A model generated the notes under the pieces. That model saw only the letters and a program-made list of their open reading frames with translations. It ran no database searches and had not been told where the DNA came from. Made by a program: the position numbers and the translations under genes. From contig NZ_WFGV02000052.1 of assembly GCF_010095445.2 (NCBI RefSeq), forward strand, positions 1-42,355: DNA of 42,355 nucleotides, written 5' to 3'. Origin of the DNA: Pseudomonas sp. TNT3. Lineage in GTDB: Bacteria; Pseudomonadota; Gammaproteobacteria; Pseudomonadales; Pseudomonadaceae. This document shows, piece after piece, positions 9,320-18,592 of this stretch; position 1 is the stretch's first letter; every line of letters starts with the position of its first letter.

Positions 9320-10573
9320 ATGAAGCCCGCACGTACTGCTCCTTATGAATCACTGTTTTCGTTAGCCGCTGCATTGAGTCTGCCCATGGTCGCACCGAGC
9401 GCCATGGCCGACTTCGTCAGCGACAGCAAGGCCCGTATCGAGATGCGCAACCACTACATCAACCGCGATTTCCGTCAGGAGAATGCGCCCCAATCCAAGG
9501 CTGAAGAATGGGCGCAGGGATTCACTGCGCGCATCGAGTCCGGGTTCACCGATGGGACCTTGGGGTTCGGTCTCGATGCGTTGGGGGAGTTGGGGCTGAA
9601 ACTCGACTCCAGCCCGGATCGACGGGGCACCGGCCTGCTGCCATTTGGCCCGAACAGCCATGAACCTGCGGACGAGTTCAGCGAGCTGGGCCTGACCGGC
9701 AAAGTGCGCGTGTCCAAGAGCGTATTGAAGCTCGGCACCCTGCAACCCTTGCTGCCGGTGGCGACTTACAACGACACCCGCCTGTTGGGTTCGACCTTTG
9801 AAGGCGGCTTGCTGACCAGCCAGGAAATCAGTGGCCTGACAGTTAACGCCGGGCGCCTGACCAAGGCCAACCTGCGCGATTCCTCCAGCAACGATGACAT
9901 CGGTTATGGCGCCGCCAGCAGCGATCACTTCGACTTCGCGGGCGGCACTTACGCCTTCAGCCCGCAACTGAATCTGAGTTACTACTACGGCAAGCTCGAA
10001 CAGATCTATCGCCAGCAATTCGTCGGACTGGTGCACACCCAGCCGCTGGGCAACGGTTTCAATCTGCGCAGCGACGTGCGTTATTTCGACAGCCGCGGCG
10101 ACGGTGCCGAGCGGGCCGGGCGCATCGATAACCGCAACTTCAACAGCATGTTCACCGTGTCCCACGGTGCCCACAAAGTCAGTGCGACCTACCAGCAGTT
10201 GTCCGGCGACAGTGCGTTCCCGTTCCTCAACGGCGGCGACCCGTACGTGGTCAACCTGGTGACCTACAACACCTACACCCGCGCCGACGAAGACTCCTGG
10301 CAGCTGCGTTACGACTATGACTTCGCCGCCCAGGGCATCCCCGGCCTGACCTTCATGACCCGCTACACCGATGGTCGCAACGTCAAGGCAGGCACCGTCG
10401 ACAACGGCCGCGAACGGGAGCGCGACACCGACATCAGCTACGTCATCCAGAGCGGCATGTTCAAGGACGTGAGCCTGCGCTGGCGCAACGTGACCTTTCG
10501 TTCCGGCAATGGCTTGGCGACCGCCCTCGATGAGAACCGGCTGATCGTCGGTTACACCGTGGCGCTCTGGTAA
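9320..10573 (+). CDS. paaM: OprD-family outer-membrane porin, phenylacetate-specific
   Basis: This 417-aa protein has a signal peptide (hydrophobic core LFSLAAALSLPMVAPSAMA, cut after AMA), followed by DFVSDSKARIEMRNHYINRDF, a typical start for mature OprD-family porins. Alternating beta-strand patterns run to a C-terminal aromatic residue (GYTVALW), the expected assembly signal. It would let phenylacetate cross the outer membrane, based on its position 31 bp after paaL and before paaZ; P. putida has an equivalent PhaK/PaaM porin. The symbol is by context. Confidence 0.88.
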   Translation: MKPARTAPYESLFSLAAALSLPMVAPSAMADFVSDSKARIEMRNHYINRDFRQENAPQSKAEEWAQGFTARIESGFTDGTLGFGLDALGELGLKLDSSPDRRGTGLLPFGPNSHEPADEFSELGLTGKVRVSKSVLKLGTLQPLLPVATYNDTRLLGSTFEGGLLTSQEISGLTVNAGRLTKANLRDSSSNDDIGYGAASSDHFDFAGGTYAFSPQLNLSYYYGKLEQIYRQQFVGLVHTQPLGNGFNLRSDVRYFDSRGDGAERAGRIDNRNFNSMFTVSHGAHKVSATYQQLSGDSAFPFLNGGDPYVVNLVTYNTYTRADEDSWQLRYDYDFAAQGIPGLTFMTRYTDGRNVKAGTVDNGRERERDTDISYVIQSGMFKDVSLRWRNVTFRSGNGLATALDENRLIVGYTVALW

Positions 10574-10634
10574 TTCCTGAATGGCGCGGCTGCGGCTGCG
10601 CCAGACCTTTTCAACATCATCTGGAGCAATCGTG

Positions 10635-12704
10635 ATGTCCTTTTCACCTACACTGCACGCCCCTACTCTGCAAAGTTTCATCGCCGGTCGCTGGATCGGC
10701 CAACACGGTGCCCAGGTGCTGCGCAGTGCCATCGATGGCCACGAAATCGCACGCACCCACGAAGAGCGTCCGGACTTCGCCGAAGCCGTCGAGCACTGTC
10801 GCCGCCAGGGCGTCAGCGGTCTGATGGCGCTGGATTTCCAACAGCGAGCCCAGCGTCTCAAGGCACTGGCCTTGTACCTGAGCGAGCGCAAGGAACAGCT
10901 CTACGCGATCTCCCATCACAGCGGCGCCACCCGCGCCGACAGCTGGATCGACATCGAAGGCGGCAACAGCACGCTGTTCACCTACGCCAGCCTTGGCTCC
11001 CGGGAATTGCCATCGGGCAACATCGTCCACGAAGGTCCTGTGCTGCAACTGAGCAAGCTGGGCACCTTCGCCGGCACGCACATTCTGGTGCCCCGTGGTG
11101 GCCTGGCGGTGCACATCAATGCCTTCAACTTCCCGATCTGGGGCATGCTGGAAAAATTCGCCCCGAGCTTCCTCGCCGGCATGCCGTGCATCGTCAAACC
11201 GGCCAGCGCCACCAGCTACCTGACCGAAGCCGTGGTACGCCTGATGGACGAATCCGGCCTGCTTCCGGCCGGCAGCCTGCAATTGATCATCGGCGGCACG
11301 GGGGACTTGCTCGATCGCCTGCAAGGCCAGGACGTGGTGACCTTCACCGGTTCCGCCGACACCGCCGCCAAGCTGCGGGTCAACCCGAACCTGATCCGTA
11401 ACTCGGTACCGTTCAATGCCGAAGCTGACTCTTTGAACTGCGCGATCCTCGCCCCGGACGTGACCCCGGATGACGAAGAGTTCGAGCTGTTCATCAAGGA
11501 AGTCGCCCGGGAGATGACCACCAAGGCCGGGCAGAAATGCACCGCCATTCGCCGCGCCATCGTGCCGGCCAAACACATCGATGCGGTCGCGACCCGTTTG
11601 CGCGATCGCCTGAAGAAAGTCGTGGTCGGCGACCCGTCGGTGGAAGGCGTGCGCATGGGTGCACTGGCCTCCCACGATCAACAGAAAGACGTCGCTGAGC
11701 GCCTGGAAAGCCTGCTGCAAAGCAGCAACATGCTGTTCGGCGCCCGCGACGGGTTTGAACCCCGGGGTGAGAACGTCAACCAAGGCGCATTCTTCGCGCC
11801 GACATTGCTGCAAGCCCGCGACCCGCACGCCGAAGGGGGCGCCCACGACATCGAAGCATTCGGCCCCGTCAGCACGCTGATGGCCTATGACGATCTGGAT
11901 GAAGCGCTGGTGCTGGCGGCTCGCGGCAAAGGCAGCCTGGTGGCCAGTCTGATCACCAGGGACCCACAGATTGCCGCCAAGGCCATCCCCGTCGCTGCGG
12001 CGTGGCACGGTCGCTTGCTGGTGCTCGACCGCGAGTCCGCCGCCGAATCCACCGGCCACGGCTCGCCGCTGCCACAACTCAAGCATGGCGGTCCGGGTCG
12101 TGCCGGTGGCGGTGAAGAACTGGGTGGTCTGCGCGCGGTGAAGCACTACCTGCAACGTGCAGCCGTGCAAGGTTCGCCCACCATGCTGGCGGCTGTGACC
12201 GGTGAGTACGTGCGGGGCGCCAAGGTCATCGAAACCGAAGTGCATCCGTTCCGTCGGCACTTCCAGGACCTGCAGATTGGCGAGTCGCTGCTGACCCATC
12301 GTCGCACCGTGACCGAAGCCGATCTGGTGAACTTCGGCTGCCTGTCCGGTGATCACTTCTACATGCACTTCGACGATATCGCGGCGAAAGAATCGCAATT
12401 CGGCAAACGCATCGCCCACGGTTACTTCGTGCTGTCGGCGGCGGCAGGCCTGTTCGTATCCCCTGGTGTCGGCCCGGTGCTGGCCAACTACGGCCTGGAC
12501 ACGCTGCGCTTCATCAATCCGGTGGGGATCGGCGACACGATCCAGGCGCGCCTGACCTGCAAACGCAAGATCGACCAGGGCAAGAAGAGCCCGCAGGGTA
12601 TCCCGCAAGGGGTGGTGGCCTGGGATGTCGAGGTGACCAATCAGTTGGGTGAGCTGGTGGCCAGTTATGACATTTTGACGTTGGTGGTTAAGCGCGAGGA
12701 TTGA
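10635..12704 (+). CDS. paaZ: Bifunctional oxepin-CoA hydrolase / 3-oxo-5,6-dehydrosuberyl-CoA semialdehyde dehydrogenase
   Basis: PaaZ (689 aa) opens the oxepin-CoA ring with its C-terminal MaoC-type hydratase domain and oxidises the reactive aldehyde with its N-terminal aldehyde dehydrogenase domain using NADP+. The dehydrogenase part (about 1-515) shows Glu263 in NAEAD and Cys302 in GQKCTAI. The hydratase part (about 535-689) has the hot-dog motif GCLSGDHFYMHFD (Asp573, His578) and FGKRIAHGYFVLS. ATG 10635 follows GGAG at 10623-10626; a longer start at 10581 lacks homology. Older Pseudomonas names include paaN and phaL. Confidence 0.96.
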   Translation: MSFSPTLHAPTLQSFIAGRWIGQHGAQVLRSAIDGHEIARTHEERPDFAEAVEHCRRQGVSGLMALDFQQRAQRLKALALYLSERKEQLYAISHHSGATRADSWIDIEGGNSTLFTYASLGSRELPSGNIVHEGPVLQLSKLGTFAGTHILVPRGGLAVHINAFNFPIWGMLEKFAPSFLAGMPCIVKPASATSYLTEAVVRLMDESGLLPAGSLQLIIGGTGDLLDRLQGQDVVTFTGSADTAAKLRVNPNLIRNSVPFNAEADSLNCAILAPDVTPDDEEFELFIKEVAREMTTKAGQKCTAIRRAIVPAKHIDAVATRLRDRLKKVVVGDPSVEGVRMGALASHDQQKDVAERLESLLQSSNMLFGARDGFEPRGENVNQGAFFAPTLLQARDPHAEGGAHDIEAFGPVSTLMAYDDLDEALVLAARGKGSLVASLITRDPQIAAKAIPVAAAWHGRLLVLDRESAAESTGHGSPLPQLKHGGPGRAGGGEELGGLRAVKHYLQRAAVQGSPTMLAAVTGEYVRGAKVIETEVHPFRRHFQDLQIGESLLTHRRTVTEADLVNFGCLSGDHFYMHFDDIAAKESQFGKRIAHGYFVLSAAAGLFVSPGVGPVLANYGLDTLRFINPVGIGDTIQARLTCKRKIDQGKKSPQGIPQGVVAWDVEVTNQLGELVASYDILTLVVKRED

Positions 12705-12715
12705 TCAGCGCTTCT

Positions 12716-12742
12716 GGTTGACCATAGATGTTGTGGTCAACC
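12716..12742 (+). other. Hairpin after paaZ
   Basis: Perfect 9-bp arms GGTTGACCA / TGGTCAACC with a 9-nt loop start 12 bp after the paaZ stop. There is no T-run, so it may act with the adjacent REP palindrome or through Rho. Confidence 0.45.
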
Positions 12743-12752
12743 GCAGATCAAA

Positions 12753-12838
12753 TGTGGGAGTGAGCCTGCTCGCGATGGTGTGTCAGTCGACATCAAGGTA
12801 GCTGACACACCGCCATCGCGAGCAGGCTCACTCCTACA
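12753..12838. repeat. REPIN-type REP pair between paaZ and the LuxR gene
   Basis: Facing REP cores plus an inner inverted repeat (GGTGTGTCAG / CTGACACACC) make an almost unbroken long palindrome between two convergent genes. It could serve both as a terminator or mRNA 3' stabiliser. Confidence 0.88.
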
Positions 12839-12862
12839 TTGGGCTGTGCTCGACCACCCTTC

Positions 12863-13714
12863 TCAATGCTTACGCAACCACTCGATAAACAACGCAAACA
12901 ACTCCGACTGCGAACCCACCTCCAGCTTCAGGTACAGGTTCTTGCGGTGCATGCGTACGGTTTCTGGCGATATGCCCAACTGGCTGGCGGTGGATTTCAC
13001 CGAGTGCCCCCTGAGCACCATGTGCGCGACTTCCCGCTCGCGGTCGGTCAGCAAATCGCTGCCGAAATGCTCGAAAGCCCACTGCACCCGTTGCTTGAGA
13101 TCATCCCCTTCACCCACCGCTTGAACGCACTGAATCTCGGCAATGCGCTGCATGCCGCGCTGGCTGAATGCGCCGATGAATTCGCTTACCAGGGGTTCGA
13201 CGGCGCGCAGCAGGTTCAGTTGATCGACCCGCAGGCTTTCATTGCTGAAACCTTGAAACAGGCTCACCGAAATCTTCGTCTCGTTGCCCGTGTTGACGAT
13301 GTAATAGCTGTCCTCCGAACACCCCGCCTTCAAGTAATAGGTGCGGTAATACTCACTGTCGAAGAAGTCATCCGGGGCGATTTCCTCCAGGTGGTAAAAG
13401 CCTTGGGCCAAATCCTGTTCCACCGCCAGGCAGAACGGATCAAGCAGATACCCCCCGGAAAAATAGCGCTCGATGATCGACACCTGATACTGCTCGGCAA
13501 TACCGCGTTGATACAGCAACTGGGGTGGGCGGTCCTTGTGTTCCAGGCTGATCATCACCGATTCGATGCCGACCAGGTGCTCGAACGCTGACGCCAGGTA
13601 GTGCAGCGCGTCGGGCTCATCGACACGGGCAAATGCCTCGCGCATTTGCCCGTGCCATTTATGCAGTGCCCCGAAGGGCAAGGCGATCAACGTATCGTCG
13701 TTTGGTTTGCTCAT
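12863..13714 (-). CDS. LuxR-family transcriptional regulator (autoinducer-domain-like N-terminus)
   Basis: This 283-aa protein has a C-terminal LuxR helix-turn-helix (LTDREREVAHMVLRG then KSTASQLGISPETVRMHRKNL, about 218-272). The N-terminal half resembles the autoinducer-binding fold, with a DPFCLAVE segment at the usual Asp-Pro position, but conserved acyl-homoserine-lactone Trp residues are not evident and no LuxI gene is nearby. I infer a LuxR solo sensing a metabolite of the adjacent aminotransferase locus. The start at 13714 (MSKPNDD) avoids overlap with the aminotransferase 3' end that a start at 13771 would give. It follows the aminotransferase gene by 53 bp on the same strand. Confidence 0.85.
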   Translation of the reverse strand: MSKPNDDTLIALPFGALHKWHGQMREAFARVDEPDALHYLASAFEHLVGIESVMISLEHKDRPPQLLYQRGIAEQYQVSIIERYFSGGYLLDPFCLAVEQDLAQGFYHLEEIAPDDFFDSEYYRTYYLKAGCSEDSYYIVNTGNETKISVSLFQGFSNESLRVDQLNLLRAVEPLVSEFIGAFSQRGMQRIAEIQCVQAVGEGDDLKQRVQWAFEHFGSDLLTDREREVAHMVLRGHSVKSTASQLGISPETVRMHRKNLYLKLEVGSQSELFALFIEWLRKH

Positions 13715-13767
13715 ACCCCGCAGTCTAGCGGGTGAGCCGGCCCCCGGTAAAAGCCTGGCTGACGAAG

Positions 13768-15186
13768 TCATTGGCCCTGGTACTGGCCGCTTTCCTGAAG
13801 TTCGGCGGCCACTTCAAGAATGCACACGCGCAGGGTCTCGACGATCTCATCGACCTGGGCGCACGTCAGGATCAGCGGCGGCGACATCACGTTGAGGTGC
13901 ATGATCGGCCGCACCAGCAACCCTTTGGCCTGTGCCCGGGAGTGAATCCGCTCGCCGATGTTGATCTCGTCGGCAAACAACGCCTTGGTGCGTTTGTCGG
14001 CGACAAATTCCACGCAGGCCATGAATTTCTGGCAGCGTACATCGCCCACCAACGGCAAATCGCTGAGTGTCGCCAGGCGTTCTTCCAGATAAGCGCCGAC
14101 GACATCGACGTGTTCCAGCAGCTGTTCGCGCTCGATGATTTCGATGTTTTTCAGCGCCGCCGTGCAGCACACCGGGTGCCCGCTGTAGGTGAAGCCGTGG
14201 CTGAAGCAGCGGCCCTTGCCCGGTTCGGCGATGACCTTCCAGATGCGATCGGAAAAGATGCAGGCGCCCAGCGGCAGATAGGCGGACGTCAGGCCCTTGG
14301 CCGTGGTGATGATGTCGGGCTGCACATCGAACAGGTCGTAGGACGCAAAGAATTTGCCCAGTCGCCCGAAGGAAGTGACCACCTCATCGGCGACGAACAG
14401 GATGTCGTAGCGCTGGCAGACTTCCCACATACGTTTCAGGTAGCCCTTGGGCGGAATGATCACCCCGCCCGAGCCCATGATCGGCTCGGCGAAGAAGCCC
14501 GCGACCTTGTCCGCGCCGATGGCCAGGATCTTGTCTTCGAACTCCTTGACCAGAAACTCCAGGAACTGCGCCTCGTCCATGCCATCCGGTGCGCGGTATG
14601 GATTGGGGTTTGAGACATGGTGGATACGGTCGTGGGCGTAGTCGAATTCCGGGACACGGTCGGCGGCCTTGTTGCCGATCGACATCGTCAGCGTTGTCGA
14701 GCCGTGATAGGCGTTGTAACGGGCAATGATGTGCTTCTTTTCCGGCTTGCCGCGGCAGTTCTGATAGTACTGAATCAGCCGGTAGGCAGTGTCCACCGCC
14801 GTCGAGCCGCCGGTGGTCAGGAATACGTGATCAAGGTCACCGGGCGCCAGGCTGGCGAGTTTTTCGCAAAGTTGAATGGCCACGCTGTTGGACATGTCGC
14901 AGAACGGATTCGAATAAGCGAGCTGGCGGACCTGATCGGCAATGGCCAGGGCCATTTCTTCACGCCCCAAACCGATATTGGTGCACCACATACCGCCTAC
15001 GGCGTCGAGAAAACGATTGCCCTGGGTGTCGAAAATGTAGGCGCCGTCGCCGGAAACAATGTTCAGCGACCCCTGCTCGGCGTGCTCGTCGAACATGTGA
15101 TAGCCGTGCATGTAATGAGCCTTGTCTGCCTTGACCAGGCGGGCCTCTTCGGCGGCGGACAAAATGTGCTGGGTTGGAGTGGCCAT
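13768..15186 (-). CDS. Class III PLP-dependent aminotransferase
   Basis: This 472-aa fold-type I enzyme resembles omega-amino acid/polyamine:pyruvate aminotransferases. Landmarks are GGSTAVD (126-132), the PLP-stacking YHGST region (about 160-164), Asp267 in FVADEVV and the Schiff-base Lys297 in TTAKGLTSAY, then THGFTYSGHP-like SHGFTYSGHP. The family's common GSEAND-type motif is here GGSTAVD, marking a separate subfamily. The ribosome site GAGG precedes ATG at 15186. The neighbouring PotF-like binding protein hints at an amine, polyamine or omega-amino acid substrate, but the exact substrate is unknown. It is probably co-transcribed with the binding protein and the LuxR gene. Confidence 0.85.
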   Translation of the reverse strand: MATPTQHILSAAEEARLVKADKAHYMHGYHMFDEHAEQGSLNIVSGDGAYIFDTQGNRFLDAVGGMWCTNIGLGREEMALAIADQVRQLAYSNPFCDMSNSVAIQLCEKLASLAPGDLDHVFLTTGGSTAVDTAYRLIQYYQNCRGKPEKKHIIARYNAYHGSTTLTMSIGNKAADRVPEFDYAHDRIHHVSNPNPYRAPDGMDEAQFLEFLVKEFEDKILAIGADKVAGFFAEPIMGSGGVIIPPKGYLKRMWEVCQRYDILFVADEVVTSFGRLGKFFASYDLFDVQPDIITTAKGLTSAYLPLGACIFSDRIWKVIAEPGKGRCFSHGFTYSGHPVCCTAALKNIEIIEREQLLEHVDVVGAYLEERLATLSDLPLVGDVRCQKFMACVEFVADKRTKALFADEINIGERIHSRAQAKGLLVRPIMHLNVMSPPLILTCAQVDEIVETLRVCILEVAAELQESGQYQGQ

Positions 15187-15216
15187 ACGAAAACCTCAAA
15201 CTGAATAATTGAACGA

Positions 15217-16320
15217 TCAGATCCCGCTTTTTACCGTGCTCCAGACCCGCGTCATGGCGCGCATGGCTTTGGCGTCCTGGGTCTTCTGTGGAAACAGGCG
15301 CTCACGGGTGGCGTCATCGGGATAAATCGCCAGGTTGTTGCGCACTTCGGCATTCACCAGGGGCGTGGCGGCCGCGTTGCTGTTGGCGTAATGGATGTAA
15401 TCGGTGACGTCGGCGATCACTTGCGGCTGCATCAAGTAGTCGAGGAACTTGTGGGCGTTGGCGACATGCGGGGCATCCGCCGGGATGTACATGTTGTCAA
15501 ACCAGATCAGCGAACCTTCCTTGGGAATGAAATAGGACAGCTTGATGTTGAGCTTGGCTTCTTCGGCGCGGGCCATGGCTGTGGCGTAGTCGCCGGACCA
15601 GGTCATGGCCATGCACACATCGCCATTGGGTAGGCTGGTCAAGTAATTCACCGAGTCGAACTTGCGGATGTAGGGGCGTACTGACAACAGCAGTTCCTGC
15701 GCGGCTTTCAGGTCTGCCGGCGCGGCGCTTCGCGGGTCTCGTCCCAGGTACTTCAGGGCCAACGGAATGACCTCGGTGGGCGCATCGACCAGAGTCACGC
15801 CGCAATCGGCGAAACGCGAGACGATCTTCGGATCGAAGATCATCGCCAGCGAACCGATCGGCGCATCCGGCATGCGTTCTTTGATCTTGTCGACGTTATA
15901 AGTGATGCCGTTACTGCCCCAGGTATAAGGCGCGGAGTACTGCGTGCCGGCATCGAAACCCTGCAAGTCCTGCAAGACTTTCGGATCGAGGTTGGCCCAG
16001 CTCGGCAGCAGGTTTTTATCCAGCGGCTGGAAGACCTTGGCCGTGATCAAGGGGGGCGCGAGGGACGCATTCAGCACCACCAGGTCATACCCGGAATGAC
16101 CGGTGAGCAACTTTGCCTGGACCGTTTCGTAGGCATCGAAGGTGTCGTAGATCACTCGGATGCCGGTGGCTTTTTCGAAATTCGAAATGGTTTTCTCGCC
16201 AATGTAATCCGCCCAGTTGTACAGCCGCAGGGTATTGGCTTCATTGACGTCGGCGCCGTGGACGCTGAGTGACAAAGGAACGAGGAACACACTGAAAATC
16301 AACTTGAATGCCTTACGCAT
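15217..16320 (-). CDS. Polyamine-type ABC transporter substrate-binding protein (PotF/SpuD-like)
   Basis: This 367-aa periplasmic protein has a signal peptide (KLIFSVFLVPLSLSVHGA, cut before DVNEANTLRLYNW). Residues typical of putrescine/spermidine binding proteins are kept: LYNWADYIG near the N-terminus, TWSGDYATAM and WFDNMYIP. No permease or ATPase gene lies nearby, so it either feeds a transporter encoded elsewhere or acts as a sensor. It starts the minus-strand operon with the aminotransferase 30 bp downstream and is divergent from the isomerase/thiolase pair. Confidence 0.87.
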   Translation of the reverse strand: MRKAFKLIFSVFLVPLSLSVHGADVNEANTLRLYNWADYIGEKTISNFEKATGIRVIYDTFDAYETVQAKLLTGHSGYDLVVLNASLAPPLITAKVFQPLDKNLLPSWANLDPKVLQDLQGFDAGTQYSAPYTWGSNGITYNVDKIKERMPDAPIGSLAMIFDPKIVSRFADCGVTLVDAPTEVIPLALKYLGRDPRSAAPADLKAAQELLLSVRPYIRKFDSVNYLTSLPNGDVCMAMTWSGDYATAMARAEEAKLNIKLSYFIPKEGSLIWFDNMYIPADAPHVANAHKFLDYLMQPQVIADVTDYIHYANSNAAATPLVNAEVRNNLAIYPDDATRERLFPQKTQDAKAMRAMTRVWSTVKSGI

Positions 16321-16538
16321 AGCAAATTCACCTTACCAGGCAGGTTCCGTTCTGAATGACCGGATGAGTCCACTATCGAGCGATTCAGCGCACCGCACCA
16401 TACCCCGAATGGGTGTGTGGACCGGATCGCGGCGATGCAACATGGCAAAAAGAAGCAGATTCGTTGAACGGTTTTGTCATAGATCCGGCACAGCCCCACG
16501 CTTAGAGTGACCGATGCACCGATCAACCAGAGCCGCTC
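16321..16538. promoter_or_regulatory. Divergent intergenic region (binding protein / isomerase genes)
   Basis: These 218 bp separate two divergent transcription units and should hold both promoters and the operator of the locus. Around 16393-16420 a short inverted motif (TACCCC...GGGTGT) is visible. I could not assign promoter boxes with confidence. Confidence 0.35.
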
Positions 16539-17321
16539 ATGAACGATCTGATCAAACAGGAACACAGTGCCGGCGTACTGACGCTCACTTTTGACCGCCT
16601 CGACAAGCTGAACGCGCTGAACAATGCGATGTACACGCAACTGGCCGACTGCTTGTTGGCCGCGGATGAAGACGAGAGTGTCGGCGCCATCATTCTTACC
16701 GGTGGTGCGACGTGTTTTACCGCCGGGAATGACCTGGCGGATTTCCTGCAGCATCCCCCAACTCATCTCGACAGCCCGGCTTTCCGCCTGATGAAAGTTG
16801 TCACGCACCTGCAAACGCCATTGATCGCGGCGGTGTGCGGGGCGGCGATCGGTATCGGCACCACCCTGCTGCTGCATTGCGATCAGGTGCTGGTCAGCCG
16901 CAATGCCCGGCTGCGTGTGCCGTTCGTCAACCTGGGCCTGTGCCCTGAGTTCGGTGCGAGCTTGCTGCTACCACGTCAACTCGGCCATGCCCGCGCTGCG
17001 CGCTTGCTCCTGCTGGGAGAAACCCTCGACGGTGCCAGTGCCGTCGCGTGGGGCCTGGCCAACGAACTGTTCGACGATGGCCCGCAGTGCCTCGCTGCCG
17101 CACAGCAAATGGCCCAGCGTCTGCTCGCCTTGCCACAAGGTGCCTTGCGCCAGACCCGGCAATTGCTCAAGCAAGCGTCGATGGCCGAACTGCAAGCCAC
17201 GATTCGCCAGGAAAACCTGATGTTCATCGAGCGCCTGAACACTCAGGAAGCGCAAACGGCGCTGAACGCCCTCCTCAATCGCAGTACCGAAAAGAACCCG
17301 TCTAAAGGAACACCGTCATGA
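16539..17321 (+). CDS. Enoyl-CoA hydratase/isomerase (crotonase family)
   Basis: This 260-aa crotonase-fold protein has the oxyanion-hole segments FTAGNDL (60-66) and GAAIGIGTTL (101-110). In the catalytic region only one acidic residue, Glu137 in LGLCPEFGAS, is evident; the first catalytic Glu of true hydratases (residue 144 of rat crotonase) is not seen in the VPFVNLG stretch. That pattern fits an isomerase better than a hydratase, though this is inference. Its TGA overlaps the ATG of the thiolase gene (17318-17321), so the two work together, presumably in beta-oxidation-like steps of the locus's substrate. Confidence 0.85.
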   Translation: MNDLIKQEHSAGVLTLTFDRLDKLNALNNAMYTQLADCLLAADEDESVGAIILTGGATCFTAGNDLADFLQHPPTHLDSPAFRLMKVVTHLQTPLIAAVCGAAIGIGTTLLLHCDQVLVSRNARLRVPFVNLGLCPEFGASLLLPRQLGHARAARLLLLGETLDGASAVAWGLANELFDDGPQCLAAAQQMAQRLLALPQGALRQTRQLLKQASMAELQATIRQENLMFIERLNTQEAQTALNALLNRSTEKNPSKGTPS

Positions 17322-18499
17322 ACACCCCAGAAGTTTTTGTAGTCAGCGCCGCTCGTACCGCCATCGGCACCTTTGGTGGCGCCCTCAAGGACGTCCCGCC
17401 GGCCGATCTGGCAACCACCGCGGTCAAGGCGGCGCTGGAACGCTCTGGCGTGGACCCGGCGCAAGTCGGCCACCTGGTGATGGGCAGCGTGATCCCCACC
17501 GAAACCCGTGACGCCTACATTTCCCGGGTTGCCGCGATGAACGCCGGCATCCCGAAAGAGACACCGGCCTACAACGTCAACCGCCTGTGCGGTTCCGGCC
17601 TGCAAGCCATCATCAGTGCGGCCCAGACCCTATTGCTCGGCGACGCCGACATCGCCATTGGCGCCGGCGCCGAGTCCATGAGCCGCGGACCGTACCTGCT
17701 GCCATCCGCCCGCTGGGGCTCACGCATGGGCAACGTCCAGGCAATCGACTACATGCTGGGCATCCTGCATGACCCGTTCCACGGCATTCACATGGGCATC
17801 ACCGCCGAGAACGTGGCCGCACGCAACGGCATCACCCGCGAAATGCAGGACGCCCTCGCCTTTGAAGATCAGAAGCGCGCGGCGTTTGCCATCGCCAACG
17901 GGTACTTCAGTGAGCAAATCGCCGCCGTGGAAATCCAGACGCGCAAGGAAACGACGTTGTTCAACGTCGATGAACACCCTCGCGTCACTTCCATGGAACA
18001 GCTGGCGCAAATGAAACCGGCGTTCAAGAAGGACGGTTCGGTGACGGCGGGTAATGCTTCCGGTCTGAACGACGGTGCCGCCGCACTGGTCATGGCCACG
18101 GGCGATGCGGTCAAGCGCGGCAATTTGCGCCCCCTGGCCCGACTGGTCAGCTATGCCCACGCCGGTGTAGAGCCAGAACTGATGGGCCTGGGCCCCATCC
18201 CCGCCACACGCCTGGCCCTCAAACGCGCCGGACTGACCGTGCAGGATATGGATGTCGTTGAAGCCAACATCGCCTTTGCGGCCCAAGCGTGCGCAGTGAG
18301 CCAGGAGCTGGACCTGGACCCGGCCAAGGTCAACCCGAACGGCTCGGGCATTGCCCTGGGTCACCCGGTGGGCGCGACCGGCGCGATCATTGCAACCAAG
18401 GCGATTCATGAACTGCACCGTACCAACGGGCGGTATGCGTTGGTGACGATGTGCATTGGTGGCGGTCAGGGGATTGCGGCGATTTTTGAGCGGGTTTGA
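17318..18499 (+). CDS. Acetyl-CoA C-acyltransferase (thiolase) with altered NEAF motif
   Basis: This 393-aa thiolase has the nucleophile Cys91 in NRLCGSG, His349 in GHPVGATGA and Cys379 in CIGGGQG, so the catalytic triad is complete and the length is normal. The motif that is NEAFAAQ in most thiolases reads NIAFAAQ here (Asn317 kept, Glu318 replaced by Ile, codon ATC). The Asn that helps form the oxyanion hole remains, so activity is possible but altered. It is coupled to the upstream crotonase gene by a 4-base overlap. The likely role is the release of acetyl-CoA from a beta-ketoacyl-CoA. Confidence 0.9.
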   Translation: MNTPEVFVVSAARTAIGTFGGALKDVPPADLATTAVKAALERSGVDPAQVGHLVMGSVIPTETRDAYISRVAAMNAGIPKETPAYNVNRLCGSGLQAIISAAQTLLLGDADIAIGAGAESMSRGPYLLPSARWGSRMGNVQAIDYMLGILHDPFHGIHMGITAENVAARNGITREMQDALAFEDQKRAAFAIANGYFSEQIAAVEIQTRKETTLFNVDEHPRVTSMEQLAQMKPAFKKDGSVTAGNASGLNDGAAALVMATGDAVKRGNLRPLARLVSYAHAGVEPELMGLGPIPATRLALKRAGLTVQDMDVVEANIAFAAQACAVSQELDLDPAKVNPNGSGIALGHPVGATGAIIATKAIHELHRTNGRYALVTMCIGGGQGIAAIFERV

Positions 18500-18592
18500 T
18501 GGTTGGCCGGGCACGGGATCAAGGTAACCACTCGATTGATTCCGTGCCTGGCACCGTTATATGTGCCGCCGATTACCTGTCACAGCTGGCGG

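Noticed and set aside
10644..12608. 654-codon open frame antisense to paaZ
   Set aside because: It lies fully inside paaZ, which has complete catalytic motifs; no independent support.
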